Below are positions 47,266-58,136 of a stretch of 64,000 bases of DNA, in pieces. Source of the stretch: Larix kaempferi (lineage: Eukaryota > Streptophyta > Pinopsida > Pinales > Pinaceae); NCBI GenBank assembly GCA_027924585.1, contig BSBM01000994.1, positions 14,159,001-14,223,000 on the forward strand, written 5' to 3'. The position numbers were made by a program, and so were the translations under genes. Under the pieces are notes generated by a model. That model was given only the letters and a program-made list of their open reading frames with translations. It searched no databases and had not been told where the DNA came from. The number at the start of each line of letters is the position of its first letter. Positions within the stretch are counted from its first letter, which is position 1.

Positions 47266-48249
47266 GCATTCATTTCTGTATATATATATTTTTTGTTATT
47301 TTTTTTATTTAAATTGTGTTGGAAATTTTTAAAACAAAATTATATTTATATATAGAAATTGCATAATTTGAGTGTTTTAAAGATAATAAATGTTATAAAA
47401 ATATTTGGGAAGATTGAATTTATTTATGTATTTAAAAACACAATTTTACCAAAAAAACATAAAAAATAAAAACAAAAAAAATCCAAAACATAAAATACTG
47501 GTATTCAAACAAATTGTGTTTTATTTGTTATTTAATAATTATGTTAAAAGAGATTGGCTACTATCTGCTGAATTATTGGTGCATCAAATCGTAGTCACTG
47601 TGAGACTGCCATGATTAGCAATCGAATAGCCGCTTCCGGTTATGATCTAGATCTTGAACTGTTGTTGCCGAAACTCGAAAGGGTTTGTAGTTCTGGTATT
47701 TTTATGCATTTCTGGGCTGTGGGAGGTGTTCCATTGTGTCTGGAGCGTCGTTTCCATTGGGAAATAGTTTTCGTTTGATCGAAAATGGTTCCCGGTTGCT
47801 CCAGAAACGCGTATTTCATCATATGTGAATGTATAATGTTACAGTGACGCATTTTTTTATTTTCTTTTTTTAAAAGGAAAAAATCTCATATTTCATCATT
47901 TTTTTACTATTAGATTTTTTTTGGGTTTGGATTGTTGCTTTCTCGTCTGCGTATACTCTTTGTTGTGCACCTTGAGCGATCTCGGCAAATCAGAAACAGA
48001 AAGGGAAAGGGTTTTTCTCGGCTGCGTATGCTCTTTGCCGTGCACCTTGCACGATCTCAGCAAATCAGAAACAGAAAGAAAACGTAGACTTTCCGGGCAA
48101 GCTAACGAGATCTAACTCCACAAATGTGGAAAAAAAATTTGTGTTTCGATTTGTGGTGTGTTTTGCAGGAAAAAGGGCAAGCACGCAAACCGAGCAACAA
48201 GAGTAAAAAAAACAAAAAAAACCCCTTCCTCATTCCCATATTTTACATA
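47266..48249. other. Spacer with AT-rich left part
   Basis: No gene recognised. A 75-bp duplication inside is listed separately; the rest is anonymous. Confidence 0.4.
47941..48090. repeat. 75-bp direct tandem duplication
   Basis: TCTCGTCTGCGTATACTCTT at 47941 recurs as TCTCGGCTGCGTATGCTCTT at 48016. Both units end GCAAATCAGAAACAGAAAG. The period is a multiple of three, so a 64-codon frame with a repeated 25-residue unit stays open; I give it no functional weight. Confidence 0.9.
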
Positions 48250-48345
48250 CCTTTTAATCTAGCTCACTTGGTTCAAAGTTGCTTTATTCCTTAATAGGTC
48301 TTGAGTTCAAGTCTTAGGAAGTTACTTTTAAAAGAAAAAGTGCAT
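48250..48345 (+). mobile_element. Candidate tRNA-derived SINE head
   Basis: CTAGCTCACTTGG (A-box-like, 48259) and GAGTTCAAGTC (B-box-like, 48303) lie 44 bp apart, the normal tRNA spacing, followed by an A-rich stretch TTTTAAAAGAAAAAG. I could not define a TSD, so it may be a fragment. Confidence 0.4.
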
Positions 48346-48752
48346 GCAATTTTTATTTTCAAGTTACTTTATTGTAAAAGTGCATCTCACTTAAATAATA
48401 AAAAATAAAAATACAAGTGAGTCACTTAAGTTTTTTTTGTTGCACTATTTAAAAGTAATATCATTGTAAAAGTGAAATCACTTATTTTATAAAACTGGTT
48501 CACTTAAAGCAACTTTCTTGTAAAGTGATTGTCAAAAGGTTCATCTTGGAAAGACGGGGGTTCTTTTTTTTGTTGGGCATTCTCTAGCTACCACGTCACT
48601 ATTGGGGACATCTTCAACAATTTCTTTGTTCAAGCATAACTTCATCATACAGAGTCAGTTTTCAGTGCCATTTTTTTTTAAATCGCCTATTTTTTTGAGC
48701 TCTTCACATCCATACTATTGGTTTCTGCTTTTACAACCATTAATTTATAAAT
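48346..48752. other. Region upstream of the Copia gag, no 5' LTR seen
   Basis: It has no copy of the 3' LTR (TGTTAGTATATC...) and no TGGTATCA-type PBS, so the Copia element is truncated or rearranged on its left. The left part contains loose repeats of GTAAAAGTG and TCACTTA. Confidence 0.5.
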
Positions 48753-49577
48753 ATGGCTGCCCCTTGTGATATTCTACTTAATAGTTCCAACTATTTCTCA
48801 TGGAAATCTCGTATGGAGGATGTTCTACGAAGTAGGGGACTTTTTAGAATTACCTCAGGGAAAGAAAAAGAACCCACTGATGATGATAAGAAAATAAAAT
48901 GGGCAAATAGATGTGATGAAGCTCGTGGATTGATTGGGATGTCAATCTCTACTGATTTACGATTCCACATATCTGGAATTGATGAACCTAATGCTGCTTG
49001 GGACAAGTTGGAATCTGTGTTTGGTAAACACAATGAAATTCGAGGTCACCAACTCGAAAATGAGTTGATTTCTTTAATTCCAAGTGACTTTTCATGCATT
49101 CAAGATTATTTATCTAAGTACAAAACTCTTAAACTCTTATGTGCAGAATGTAAGATTGAGAGGGAAGACAGACAATGCATTTATCATATTCTTTCCAAAC
49201 TTGGACCTGCATACTCTATTTTTGTATCTACATTTTACTCCATGAAAGCATCCTTGAATGCAACTAGCTATCAAGAGCCTAGTCTTGAATCCTTTTGTGA
49301 TTCCTTGATTAGAGAACAAGATAAACTCATTCATCTTGGAATAATCAACAATGCAGATACATCTGGGAAAGCCTTATTGTCCCAATAGAAAGAAAAGTCC
49401 AAGCCTCCCAAGAAATAGAATTTTCGCAATAATAAGTCAAACAAGGGTCCCAAACCCTCTCAGTCAGCTCCTCCTTTAAAAAATGACAAAGGATCCAAGC
49501 CAAAAGGCAAGAAGACTGAGCGTCATTGCAACTATTGCGGGAAAGATAATCATGATGAATCTAAGTGTTTCAAGAAG
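48753..49577 (+). pseudogene. gag: Copia gag with zinc knuckle
   Basis: Starts with an ATG (MAAPCDILLNSSNYFSWKSR) and runs 211 codons to a TAG at 49386. Gag forms the virus-like particle and binds the RNA. The N-terminal part fits the Copia gag fold (NYFSWKSRMEDVL, then AWDKLESVFG, then QDYLSKYKTLKLL and YHILSKLGPAYSIFVST). In the same frame, after TAG at 49386 and a second TAG at 49416, a CCHC knuckle follows at 49527-49568 (C-NY-C-GKDN-H-DESK-C). The two stops separate capsid from nucleocapsid. Both probably arose by point mutation, since the frame is kept. Confidence 0.88.
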
Positions 49578-50656
49578 ATGGCAGCCTTGGAAGCAGCAAT
49601 GAAGAAGCACCACATCAGCCTAGATTCGCCTTCAGAATCTGCCTCTCATGGACATGCACTTTGTGCTTCTGGTTATTCTTATAATGCATCTTCTTCTTCT
49701 ACTTCAAATGAATGGCTCATTGATTCTGGAGCATCTTATCATATGGCTAAGGACCAAGCCATCTTTTTTACTATGCATGAATGTAACACCAAAAAAATAT
49801 TTGTTGGTGATGATAGATCTCTAAGTGTTGTAGGAGCTGGAACAGTTCCAGTAGATAATGGTCATTTTAGTGATGTACTATGTGTTCCAAGAATTTCCTG
49901 CAATTTGTTATCAGTCTATCAGATCACTCATTCTGGTGAAGGTAAAACTGTGACCTTTACACCTCACCAAGTTGTAATCAAGGATTTTAAAGATCCTCAA
50001 CAGGTCCTAGCTACCGGAATTGTTGATGATATTAACAGGTTGTACAAGTTTAACAACTTTGGGTCATCACCTTTCCCTTCAGTTTTTGTTTCTCATAGTG
50101 ATAACTTGAGCAAACTTTGGCATGAGCGATTTGGTCACTTAAATTATAGCTCATTGCAACAACTATGTAAAGACAATATGGTGACAGGTCTTTCGATGGT
50201 ATCTTGCAAGGATGGTGTTTGTTCCGATTGTGTACTCGGAAAGCAACATCGGGACAATTTTGACAAACGTGCCTCTTGGCACGGCTTGGTTCCCTTGGAG
50301 CTTGTGCATAGTGACTTGTGTGGTTCTCTTCCATCTGCTTCCTTTTCTGGTTTCAAATATTTCTTAACTTTCATTGATGATTACACCAGACGCACTTGGG
50401 TTTATTTCCTAAAACTTAAGAGCGAAGTATTTAACATGTTCTTGGCCTACAAGGCCCTTGTTGAAAAAGAATCTGGTCATCAAATTATTAAGTTAAGTTC
50501 TGACAATGGAGGAGAATATGTTAACAAAAAGTTCACTACTTTCTGCACTGAACAAGGCATCCAACAACAGCACAGTGTTCCATATATACCACAACAAAAT
50601 GGTGTAGCTGAGCGGAGAACCGCACTTTAAAAGAAATGGCTAATTGTATGATCTAA
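49578..50656 (+). pseudogene. pol: Copia protease and integrase part of pol
   Basis: The same frame as gag. The aspartic protease site is WLIDSGASYHM with DSG at 49722-49730. The GAG-pre-integrase and HHCC zinc region reads LWHERFGHLNYSSLQQL followed by C-SDC. The integrase core has D in VHSDLCG, D in LSSDNGGEY and E in PQQNGVAERR, the D,D-35-E triad. A deletion near 50615 shifts the frame and causes the stop at 50628. In the shifted frame TLKEMANC continues to a further TAA at 50654. The protein cuts the polyprotein and inserts cDNA; here it would lack the integrase C-terminal part. Confidence 0.9.
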
Positions 50657-52831
50657 TCTAAGGGACTAAGTCTTCAATTTTGGGCTGAAGCCATTAATTG
50701 TGCAAATTACATAGTTAATCGCACCCCCACTAAAGCATTACAAGGTATAACACCGGAAGAAGCATGGAGTAAAACTAAACCTGATGTAAGTCACTTCCGT
50801 GTGTTTGGTAGTGAAGCATGGGCTCACATTCCGGATGAAAAACAGAAAGCATTGCAGCCTAAAAGTGAAAAGTGCATATTTGTTGGATATTGTGAAGATG
50901 TAAAAGGTTATAGACTTGTTCAACCACATTCTCATGATATAATCATTAAAAGAGATGTTAAATTTGATGAAAATCTCTTGGCCTGCGAGCCTAACTCGGC
51001 GATTGTGCCATCTTTGGCCTGTGAGCCGGATTCAGTGTTTGTGCCTTCTTCTTCTTCTTCCAACTTCCTTGACAGGTTTCCAACTCCAGTTTCTGATGAT
51101 GACAATGAGGATGAAAATCCACCTCCGCCTGCTCATGTTCCTCCAGTTGCACCAGCACAAGTGCTTCCTCGATGCGTCCATTCAACATGTGAAGCAGTTG
51201 GAGATCTTGCCGGTGATCCTAGAGATCAACATCTAACACGTTCTCAGTTTCAGCGAGCCTCTTCTCTTTTGGCTCAAGTTTCCAAGAATCATGATCCAGA
51301 AAATTTTGCAGAAGCTTAAGGGAATCCAGATTGGGATGCAGCCATGGATGAAGAATATCGTTCCTTAATGGCGAATGATACTTGGGATCTTGTACCTCTT
51401 CCAAAATGAAGAAAACTTGTCAGATGTAAATGGGTCTACAGAACTAAGTATGCATCAAATGGAAGTGTTGAAAGACTTAAGGCAAGGTTAGTTGCCAAAG
51501 GTTTTTCCCAAGTTGAAGGGATTGACTACAATGAAACCTTTGCTCCCATAGCAAAAATGAACTCCATCCGCCTTGTTCTTTCCCTTGCATCCTTACACAA
51601 CTGGGAAGTTCATCAAATGGATGTCAAGTCTGCCTTCTTACATGGTGATTTACAGGAGGAAATTTACATGGAACAACCTCCTGGCTATGTTCAGAATAAC
51701 TTTAGCCTTGTCTGCCGCCTTAAGAAATCCTTATATGGCCTTAAGCAAGCTCCTAGAGCTTGGTATGCCAAAATGGATAACTTTCTCCTTGACACTGGTT
51801 TTTCTAGATGCCATTCTGACCCCAATGTCTATACCAAGAAAGTAGGAAACCATCTCATCATACTTGTTCTATATGTTGATGACCTTATTCTTACTGGTAG
51901 TGACCCTAAGCTTATAACCCATGTGAAATCTAGTCTTAACCAAAATTTTGAAATGTCAGACTTTGGACATTTGCATTATTTTCTTGGTATCCAAGTTCTG
52001 CAAACCAAAGAAGGAATCTTTCTTTCTCACTCTAAGTATGCTTGTGACCTTCTTCGTTGCTTTCACATGGAAGATTGTACACCAGCCCCTTCTCCCTTCC
52101 AGTTTGGAGTCAAAATTAATGCCACTTGTACTTCACCTACAGTCGATCCCACCTTATATTGTCAACTTGTTGGTAGTCTCTTATACTTGACTCATTCCCG
52201 TCCTAACCTTTCCTTTGCCATTGGTCGTGTTGCCCGTTATATGCAAACACTTCATGAAAGTCACTGGAAAGCAACTAAAAGAATACTTCGATATATTCGA
52301 GGCACAGTTCAGTTTGGGATTCATTACAGTATAGGGGGGAAACCTTTGTTGGTTGGTTTCATTGATTCAGATTGGGCCGGCGATCCTGATGATCGAAAGT
52401 CTACTACAGGTTATGTTTTCAGTCTGGGATCTAGACCTATTACTTGGGCTTGTAAGAAACAACAAGCTCTTGCTCTTTCTTCAGCAGAGGCAGAATATCG
52501 AGCAGCTGTTAATGCCAGTCAGGAAGCTTTATGGCTTCGACAGATCCTTTCAGAGTTTGGATTCGAGCAGCAGTAGCCTACTCCACTTTGGTGCGACAAT
52601 CAAAGTGCCATCAAGCTTGCCAAAGATCCAGTTCTACATCAACGCAGCAAACACATTGAACTACATATGCACTTCATCAGAAATCTTGTTCATGATCGTC
52701 TCCTTGAAGTGCTCTTTTGCCCTACAGATGATCAAGTTGCAGACATCTTCACCAAGTCTCTTACAGAAGCAAATTTTTCTCAACTTCGATCTATGTTAGG
52801 AGTTCAGGAACTTGTCATTAAGGGGGGATAG
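50657..52831 (+). pseudogene. pol: Copia integrase C-terminus, reverse transcriptase and RNase H
   Basis: The frame resumes after the shift with FWAEAINCANYIVNRTPTKA and VFGSEAWAHIPDEKQ, typical of the Copia integrase-RT linker. It then passes TAA at 51317 and TGA at 51407. The RT follows: QMDVKSAFLHGDLQEEIYM, LKKSLYGLKQAPRAWY, and the catalytic LYVDDLILTGSD with YVDD at 51872-51883. RNase H is marked by DSDWAGDPDDRKSTTGY, SSAEAEYRA, and, after TAG at 52574, WCDNQSAIKLAKDP and RSKHIELHMHFIR. The natural end is TAG at 52829. RT and RNase H catalytic residues are still present. The stops and frameshift make it a pseudogene. Confidence 0.92.
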
Positions 52832-52903
52832 GCTCTAATGCCTCCTTCCTTCTCCTAATAGTGTAACTTTTGTAAATCCTTCAATCCTATCCCAAGTTGT
52901 TCT

Positions 52904-52913
52904 TAAGGGGGGA
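52904..52913 (+). other. Polypurine tract of the Copia element
   Basis: TAAGGGGGGA directly precedes the LTR start. A second, nearly identical TAAGGGGGGAT sits upstream at 52819, at the end of pol, so the tract is duplicated about 85 bp apart. Confidence 0.8.
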
Positions 52914-53370
52914 TGTTAGTATATCTAGACACTTAGGAGTTAGTTAAGATCAACTTGTGTAATATATCCGTTAGGGATAGTGTGTTTCTTTAGTATGCAT
53001 TAGTATGCATTTGTAAATACTTAATCCGACGGTCATGATATGTTCCCGACATAGAGTGATCTGATGGTTCAACTTCTCTTAGATCAAACCTAACCTTGAT
53101 CCGTGGCTTAACACCCAATTGGTCCATGATCTCTATTTAAAGAGCATGGAGGGTCATTGTTTAGTTGATCGATTATGAGAAGCTCATTTGTAACTTTCTT
53201 TCTTTGCATAATAAATTGTCCCGTAGAAGCTATTTGGCCGGGGCCGTGGAGTGTTTCCCTCAAGAGGGTTTAAACCACGTCAAAACATTGGTGTGTTGAT
53301 CTATGATCTGTTTGTGTGAAGTGGTTTCTCTTGGTGTTCGGTCCTTTGGTAGTACCCTGTGTACCCGAAC
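52914..53370 (+). repeat. 3' LTR of the Copia element
   Basis: Starts TGTTAGTATATC after the PPT. It contains a TATA-like CTATTTAAAG near 53133 and AATAAA at 53210-53215, in the usual order for U3 and R. The right end is placed at CCCGAACA on TG...CA grounds. An alternative end is CAAAACA at 53287. With no 5' LTR to compare, the boundary is uncertain. Confidence 0.65.
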
Positions 53371-53375
53371 AGGCA

Positions 53376-53955
53376 TGATGATGGTATTTAATTCCCTTAA
53401 CATATTTGTGCAGCTCTTCTAGCTCACCAATATGGACACGAGGATTAGTTTCCGCGTCTTCCACTCGATAATGCATTCGGGTGAAGTCAAAGCCGATTTG
53501 TCTGCATTCATCCAAATTAGCTTTGGAAACATCGAAAGAGTTGTTGGCGTTCTTCCTGATGTCCTGGTGCACCGCCTTTATGTCACGAAGCTCCTTCATC
53601 AAATTGTCAATATTCCTTCTCTTTAGAACACAAAGAGGTAGAAGTAGGCCAACTATGAGATACAATGCATCAAAAGTGGAGAATGTAGTGCCGAACACAA
53701 CCATATGAAGCCCAGTCATTTCTCTGAACTGAAAAATCATGCGAACATGAGCCTTGAGGGAGCGGCTTAATATCACATGCTTCCATTTTCACACCACAGT
53801 TACCACCATAAATGAGTGAATAGACTACCCGAAGGTGGGTTTTAAAGACCCACCTCTTGTGGAATCCACTTGTCCAGAAATCAAGAGGGAGGCGGTGCAT
53901 GTTCGCCCCTACTATGAGGGGGTTATTGTGAATGGTTAGAAACAAGGGTACCATT
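53376..53955 (-). other. Unknown degraded coding-like sequence
   Basis: Two overlapping minus-strand frames look like pieces of one protein separated by a frameshift. The first reads RLPLDFWTSGFHKRWVFKTH then ACDIKPLPQGS. The second reads a hydrophobic stretch (FDALYLIVGLLLPLCVL), then a charged, likely helical segment (NIDNLMKELRDIKAVHQDIR) and HIGELEELHKYVKGI. I do not recognise the family. It lies just downstream of a LINE RNase H relic on the same strand, so a retroelement origin or a captured host fragment are both possible. It begins exactly where the Copia LTR ends. Confidence 0.4.
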
Positions 53956-54357
53956 TAATAAGCGGTGGGTCTTGTTTCAAAACTATGAAACCTTGTTTTA
54001 TCTCAGCTCCTTGGTTTTCCATGTTATCATCCTCCGTGTTATTATTCCTTAGGATGTGAAAAAAATGGATCTTGGAGATATCATGGATGATTGAAAAAAT
54101 TCTTTTTTGGATCCTATTCATATTTTTATCGTGTCCTTTTTGGATGTTTATCATTTTTTGAATAATGATCTTGGAGTCTCCAAAGACCGAATATTGATCT
54201 TTGTGCAAAGACACCATTATTTCTACTCATTGGAGCAAGGCTTCCCATTCAACTTAGTTGTTAGTTCTTCTTCGTAATCCCCACACGTACTGGAATAACT
54301 TATTTCCTCCAAGATCGTAAACGACCCCTCCCGCACTTTCCACCCCACCTTCTTACT
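53950..54357 (-). pseudogene. LINE/retroelement RNase H domain relic
   Basis: From 54357 the minus strand reads AGGVVYDLGGNKLFQYVWGL. After a frameshift it gives YSVFGDSKIIIQKM, FHILRNNNTEDDNMENQGAE and PPLIKWYP. The blocks match an RNase H domain: GxVxxDxxGN, GDSxxII, and the final N-x-AD-x-A(N)-x-A region. The last catalytic Asp region and the frame are damaged. It is a third RNase H relic in this window and belongs to a different family from those at 16.2 and 21.7 kb. Confidence 0.6.
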
Positions 54358-55508
54358 TATTGTTTATATACTTCAACTTTATTTAGGATTTTTTAATAGT
54401 TTTTATTTTTTTATTTTTTTAATAACATTAACAATAAGTTTTAGTAATTTTCAAGTTCAAAGTTTTTTTATTAGTTCTCCTTTTTTTTAACAAGATTAGC
54501 AACGATTTCTTCCATATCTGTAGTCTTCTTAACTTGAACTTTTTCCTCTATTTTTTGGATTCATTCTCTCTTTTTACATGTATGATATTAATGTTCAAGT
54601 GTTCACGTTGTTAAAAAAAGTCCCAATTGTTTATCTTGCATCTTAATAGCTATTTCTAAATGTTTATAGCATTCTTGGTTCGAGATGCTTATCATTTATT
54701 TTTATCTTTTATTTCTTGAACTTCATTTCTGTCTATATTTTTTAGTATACATAACATGGTAGCTTCCCTTGTTCATTAATTTTAAAGTAGATAATTTTTT
54801 TATTTATATTTTTCCATATAATTTTTTTTATATTATTAATTAATGGTAACTTATAACCTAAATTAACAATTTGTATACATTATATTCCACTATAGATAGA
54901 ACAACTAGTAATGAGTAATTGAGATAAGAAGTTTTAAATAGAAGTTTACAAAGTTTTAAATAGAAGTTTACAAATTCAAATCCCCATATATACTTGCTTA
55001 AAAAAAACAGTTTATATACAAGTAAAGATTTGATCATATAATAATTCTAGAATGAAGATAAACTTAGATTATTATTATTTCATTTTTTTATTAAAGCTAT
55101 GCTTATTAAAATATAAATTCATCTTGAAAGATATTGTTTCTAAATTTTATTACCTTTATTTTTTCACTACTTATTCGATGATATTATTACATTATGTTAA
55201 ATATTTCTTTCATATTCATTTCTATTTGTTGTAGAATCTATCTCTTAGTGCATTAAGTTATAAATCGACATGATGCTTTTTCTTTGTAATTAGAGCATAT
55301 ATGTTTATGTTAACTTTACCAAGTAGAAGTTTGTAATTTACTATTAATTTTTTTAATAATAATAATTATATTTATCGTTTAATTTTATTTCTAAATTATT
55401 CTATATATTTCAATAAAAACATATTATCTATATAATATAATAATGTTATTACCCATTCTAATTCTCAAATCTATAATTAAATTCCTTTAATTTCCCTTTT
55501 ACATAAAA
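54358..55508. other. AT-rich spacer
   Basis: Strongly A/T-rich. A 22-bp direct duplication of AGTTTTAAATAGAAGTTTAC occurs at about 54930-54975. No gene recognised. Confidence 0.45.
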
Positions 55509-55649
55509 CTAGTAATAACCACATATTTTAAATGTGGTTGATATTTGCCGATCGGTATATAGCAACCATGGCCACACATTTAAAAACTAGTTGCTATAGG
55601 TCGATCGACGAATATCAATCACATTTAAAATATGTGGTTGTTGCTAGTG
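55509..55649. mobile_element. Foldback MITE with near-complete palindrome
   Basis: The left arm CTAGTAATAACCACATATTT continues TAAATGTGGTTGATATT, and is mirrored by the right arm, whose complement is CTAGCAACAACCACATATTT and TAAATGTGATTGATATT. A CGATCG-containing loop lies between. The right end GCTAGTG is compatible with a CACTAG terminus. About 140 bp, no coding potential. Confidence 0.7.
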
Positions 55650-55669
55650 GCTAGCCGACGCACCGAAGA

Positions 55670-56610
55670 AATAACTAAATTAAAATAATAATAATAATAA
55701 AAATATTATTTGGAAATTAAAATAAAAGAAATACATTAAGTTAAAAAAATTAAATAAAAATATTAAAACATTTTAAATATTAAATAAAATAAAATAAATA
55801 ATTTAATATAATTTAATTTAATTACTTTACTTTAAATTAATAATTAATTTAATTTAATTTAAATTAATTCAATTTAATTTAACTTAACTTAATTTAATTT
55901 AATTTAATTAAAAGTAAATTAAAAAAACAAAGTAAATAAATAGAATAAAATAAACAAGTAAAAGAATTAATAATTAATTTAATTTAAATTAATTTAACTT
56001 AATTTAATTTAACTTAACTTAATTTAGCTTAACTTAATTTGACTTAATTTAATTTAATTAAAAGTAAATTAAAAAAAAAGTAAATAAATAGAGTAAAATA
56101 AAGAAGTAAAAGAAAAATAATAAATAAATATAACTGAATTAATTTAATTTAATTTAATAACAAAATACTAAATAAAATATGTTAATGTTAGTAGTTACGA
56201 TTATTATTTAGTATTATAAAAAAAATAGTAAATAAAATATGTTAATATTAATAGTTATGATTATTATTTAGTATTAATATTTATTATACTTCATCAATAT
56301 ATATTAATTTATTAACCAATAATATTTAGTAAAATAGATAGCTAAATAAAAGCATAAAAAAGTTGAAATTAAATAATCAAGAAAAAAAGAAACAAAAATC
56401 AAAATAAATAAATATAAGTAAATAAAATATTTATTATTCTTCATCAATATATATTAATTTATTAACCAAGAATATTTAATAAAATAGCTAGATAAACAAA
56501 AGCATAAGAAAGTGGAAATTAAATAATGAGGAAATAAATGAAATAAAAATCAAATGGAATATACATAAGTAAATAAATGAAATAAATACATAAATATTTC
56601 TTTCTCATTT
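55670..56610. repeat. TTTAA-rich low-complexity DNA with local duplications
   Basis: Runs of TTTAA/TTAAA pentamers at 55750-56060 and 56140-56160. Longer direct repeats are visible inside: AATAATTAATTTAATTTAAA near 55842 and 55971; TAAATAAAATATGTTAAT near 56172 and 56233; and a unit of about 145 bp starting TTCATCAATATATATTAATT near 56292 and 56438. No gene. Confidence 0.8.
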
Positions 56611-58136
56611 TGTAGTTAACTATGTTAATCGTGATCGACTATCGTAAATTTGAATTTGACAGTGTTGGTTAACCATGGTCGACAAAGGTTGTAAAATGAT
56701 GAGTTGACTTTAAACCATAGTTAACCATTGGGTAGGCATGGTTCACTTTGGTTAACCTGGTTGAGTACGTTTAACCATGGTTGATGACATCTCATTGTTG
56801 ACCATGGATTGAAGTCAATCCCTGGGTGACTACAATCCATAGTTAACTATAAGGAAATATTCACTAAAATTAATGTTTGACTTCAATCCAAGGGTGCTTT
56901 CAATCGATATTTGACTTTTACGTAAGGTTGACTTTAATCCATGGGAGAATTTGAACCAAGGTTGACTTCAGTCCAAGGTTGCCTTCAATCCATTGTTCAC
57001 TTCAATCTAATGTTGACTTCAATCCATTGTTGACTATGGTTGACTTTGGTTGACCATGGTTGGGTTTGGTTGGCCATGGTTGACTTTGGTTAGCCATGCT
57101 TGACCATCATTGACTATAGTTAGCTTTAGTTGGCCATGGTTTCCCATGGTTGACTATGGTTAATGGTGGTTAACTATGGTTGACTATTTCACTATGGTCG
57201 ACTATGGTTTCCCATGGTTGACTATGGTAGGCCATGGTTGACCATGGTTGAATTTTTTAATTTGCTTGACTTTGGTAAACCATTGTTGACTATGGTTGAC
57301 CTAGTTTGGCCATAATTAACTATTAGTTGACCATGGCTGACTATGGTGGAATATGGTTCAATATGGTTGACTATGGTTAACTTTGGTTGAACATGCTTGT
57401 CTTCATTTCTTGACTTAAGTGTACATTGTTTAACCATGGTGGACTTTGTTTGATTATGGATGACCATGCTTGACCATGTTCGACTACAGTTGACTGTGGT
57501 TGGCCATAATTGACTTTGATTAACTGTGGTTGACCATGGTTGACTATTGTTGACTTTGTTTAACTATGGTTGACTTTGGCTAACTAATTGACTAAGGATA
57601 ACTATGATTGCACATGGTTGGCAAAGGGTGACTTTGTTTTGTCGTAATTGACTATTGGTTGACCTTATTAAACTTTTGTCTAAGTTGACTGATTTACTAT
57701 GTTTGACTATTGTCAACCATGGTTGACATTTTTTTGCCACAACTCACCATTCACTAAACTTATTTAGCTTTTAACTTTGGTTCGATATGGTTAACTTTGG
57801 TTGGCCATGGTTGACTATGGTTAGATTTAGTTGGCCATGATTGCCCATGGTTTACTGTGGTTGTCTTTGGTTGAATATGGTTGACTTTGGTTGACTATGG
57901 ATAACGACAATTAACTATGGTTGACTAATTCACTATGGTCGACTATGGTTGCCCATGGTGACTATGGTTGCCCATGGTTGACCATAGTTGAATTTTGTTG
58001 ACTTTTGTAAACCAATGTTCACTATGGTTGACCATTATTATTATTCTTCTTATTGTTATTGTTATTATTATTAACCAACCATGGTTAAACATTGTCAACT
58101 AAAGGAAGCCATGGTCAACCATATGGTTGACTTTTG

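Larger units (their letters stand above)
48753..53370 (+). mobile_element. Ty1-Copia LTR retrotransposon, decayed, 5' LTR missing
   Basis: The order gag, zinc knuckle, protease, integrase, reverse transcriptase, RNase H, PPT, LTR defines Ty1-Copia (integrase before RT). Three parts are annotated separately. The polyprotein is broken by six stop codons and one frameshift. The left LTR and PBS are absent. The 3' LTR is present. The element is dead but most domains are readable. Confidence 0.93.

Noticed and set aside
47921-48115. 64-codon frame with a repeated 25-residue unit
   Set aside because: Explained by a 75-bp tandem duplication; no supporting signal for translation.
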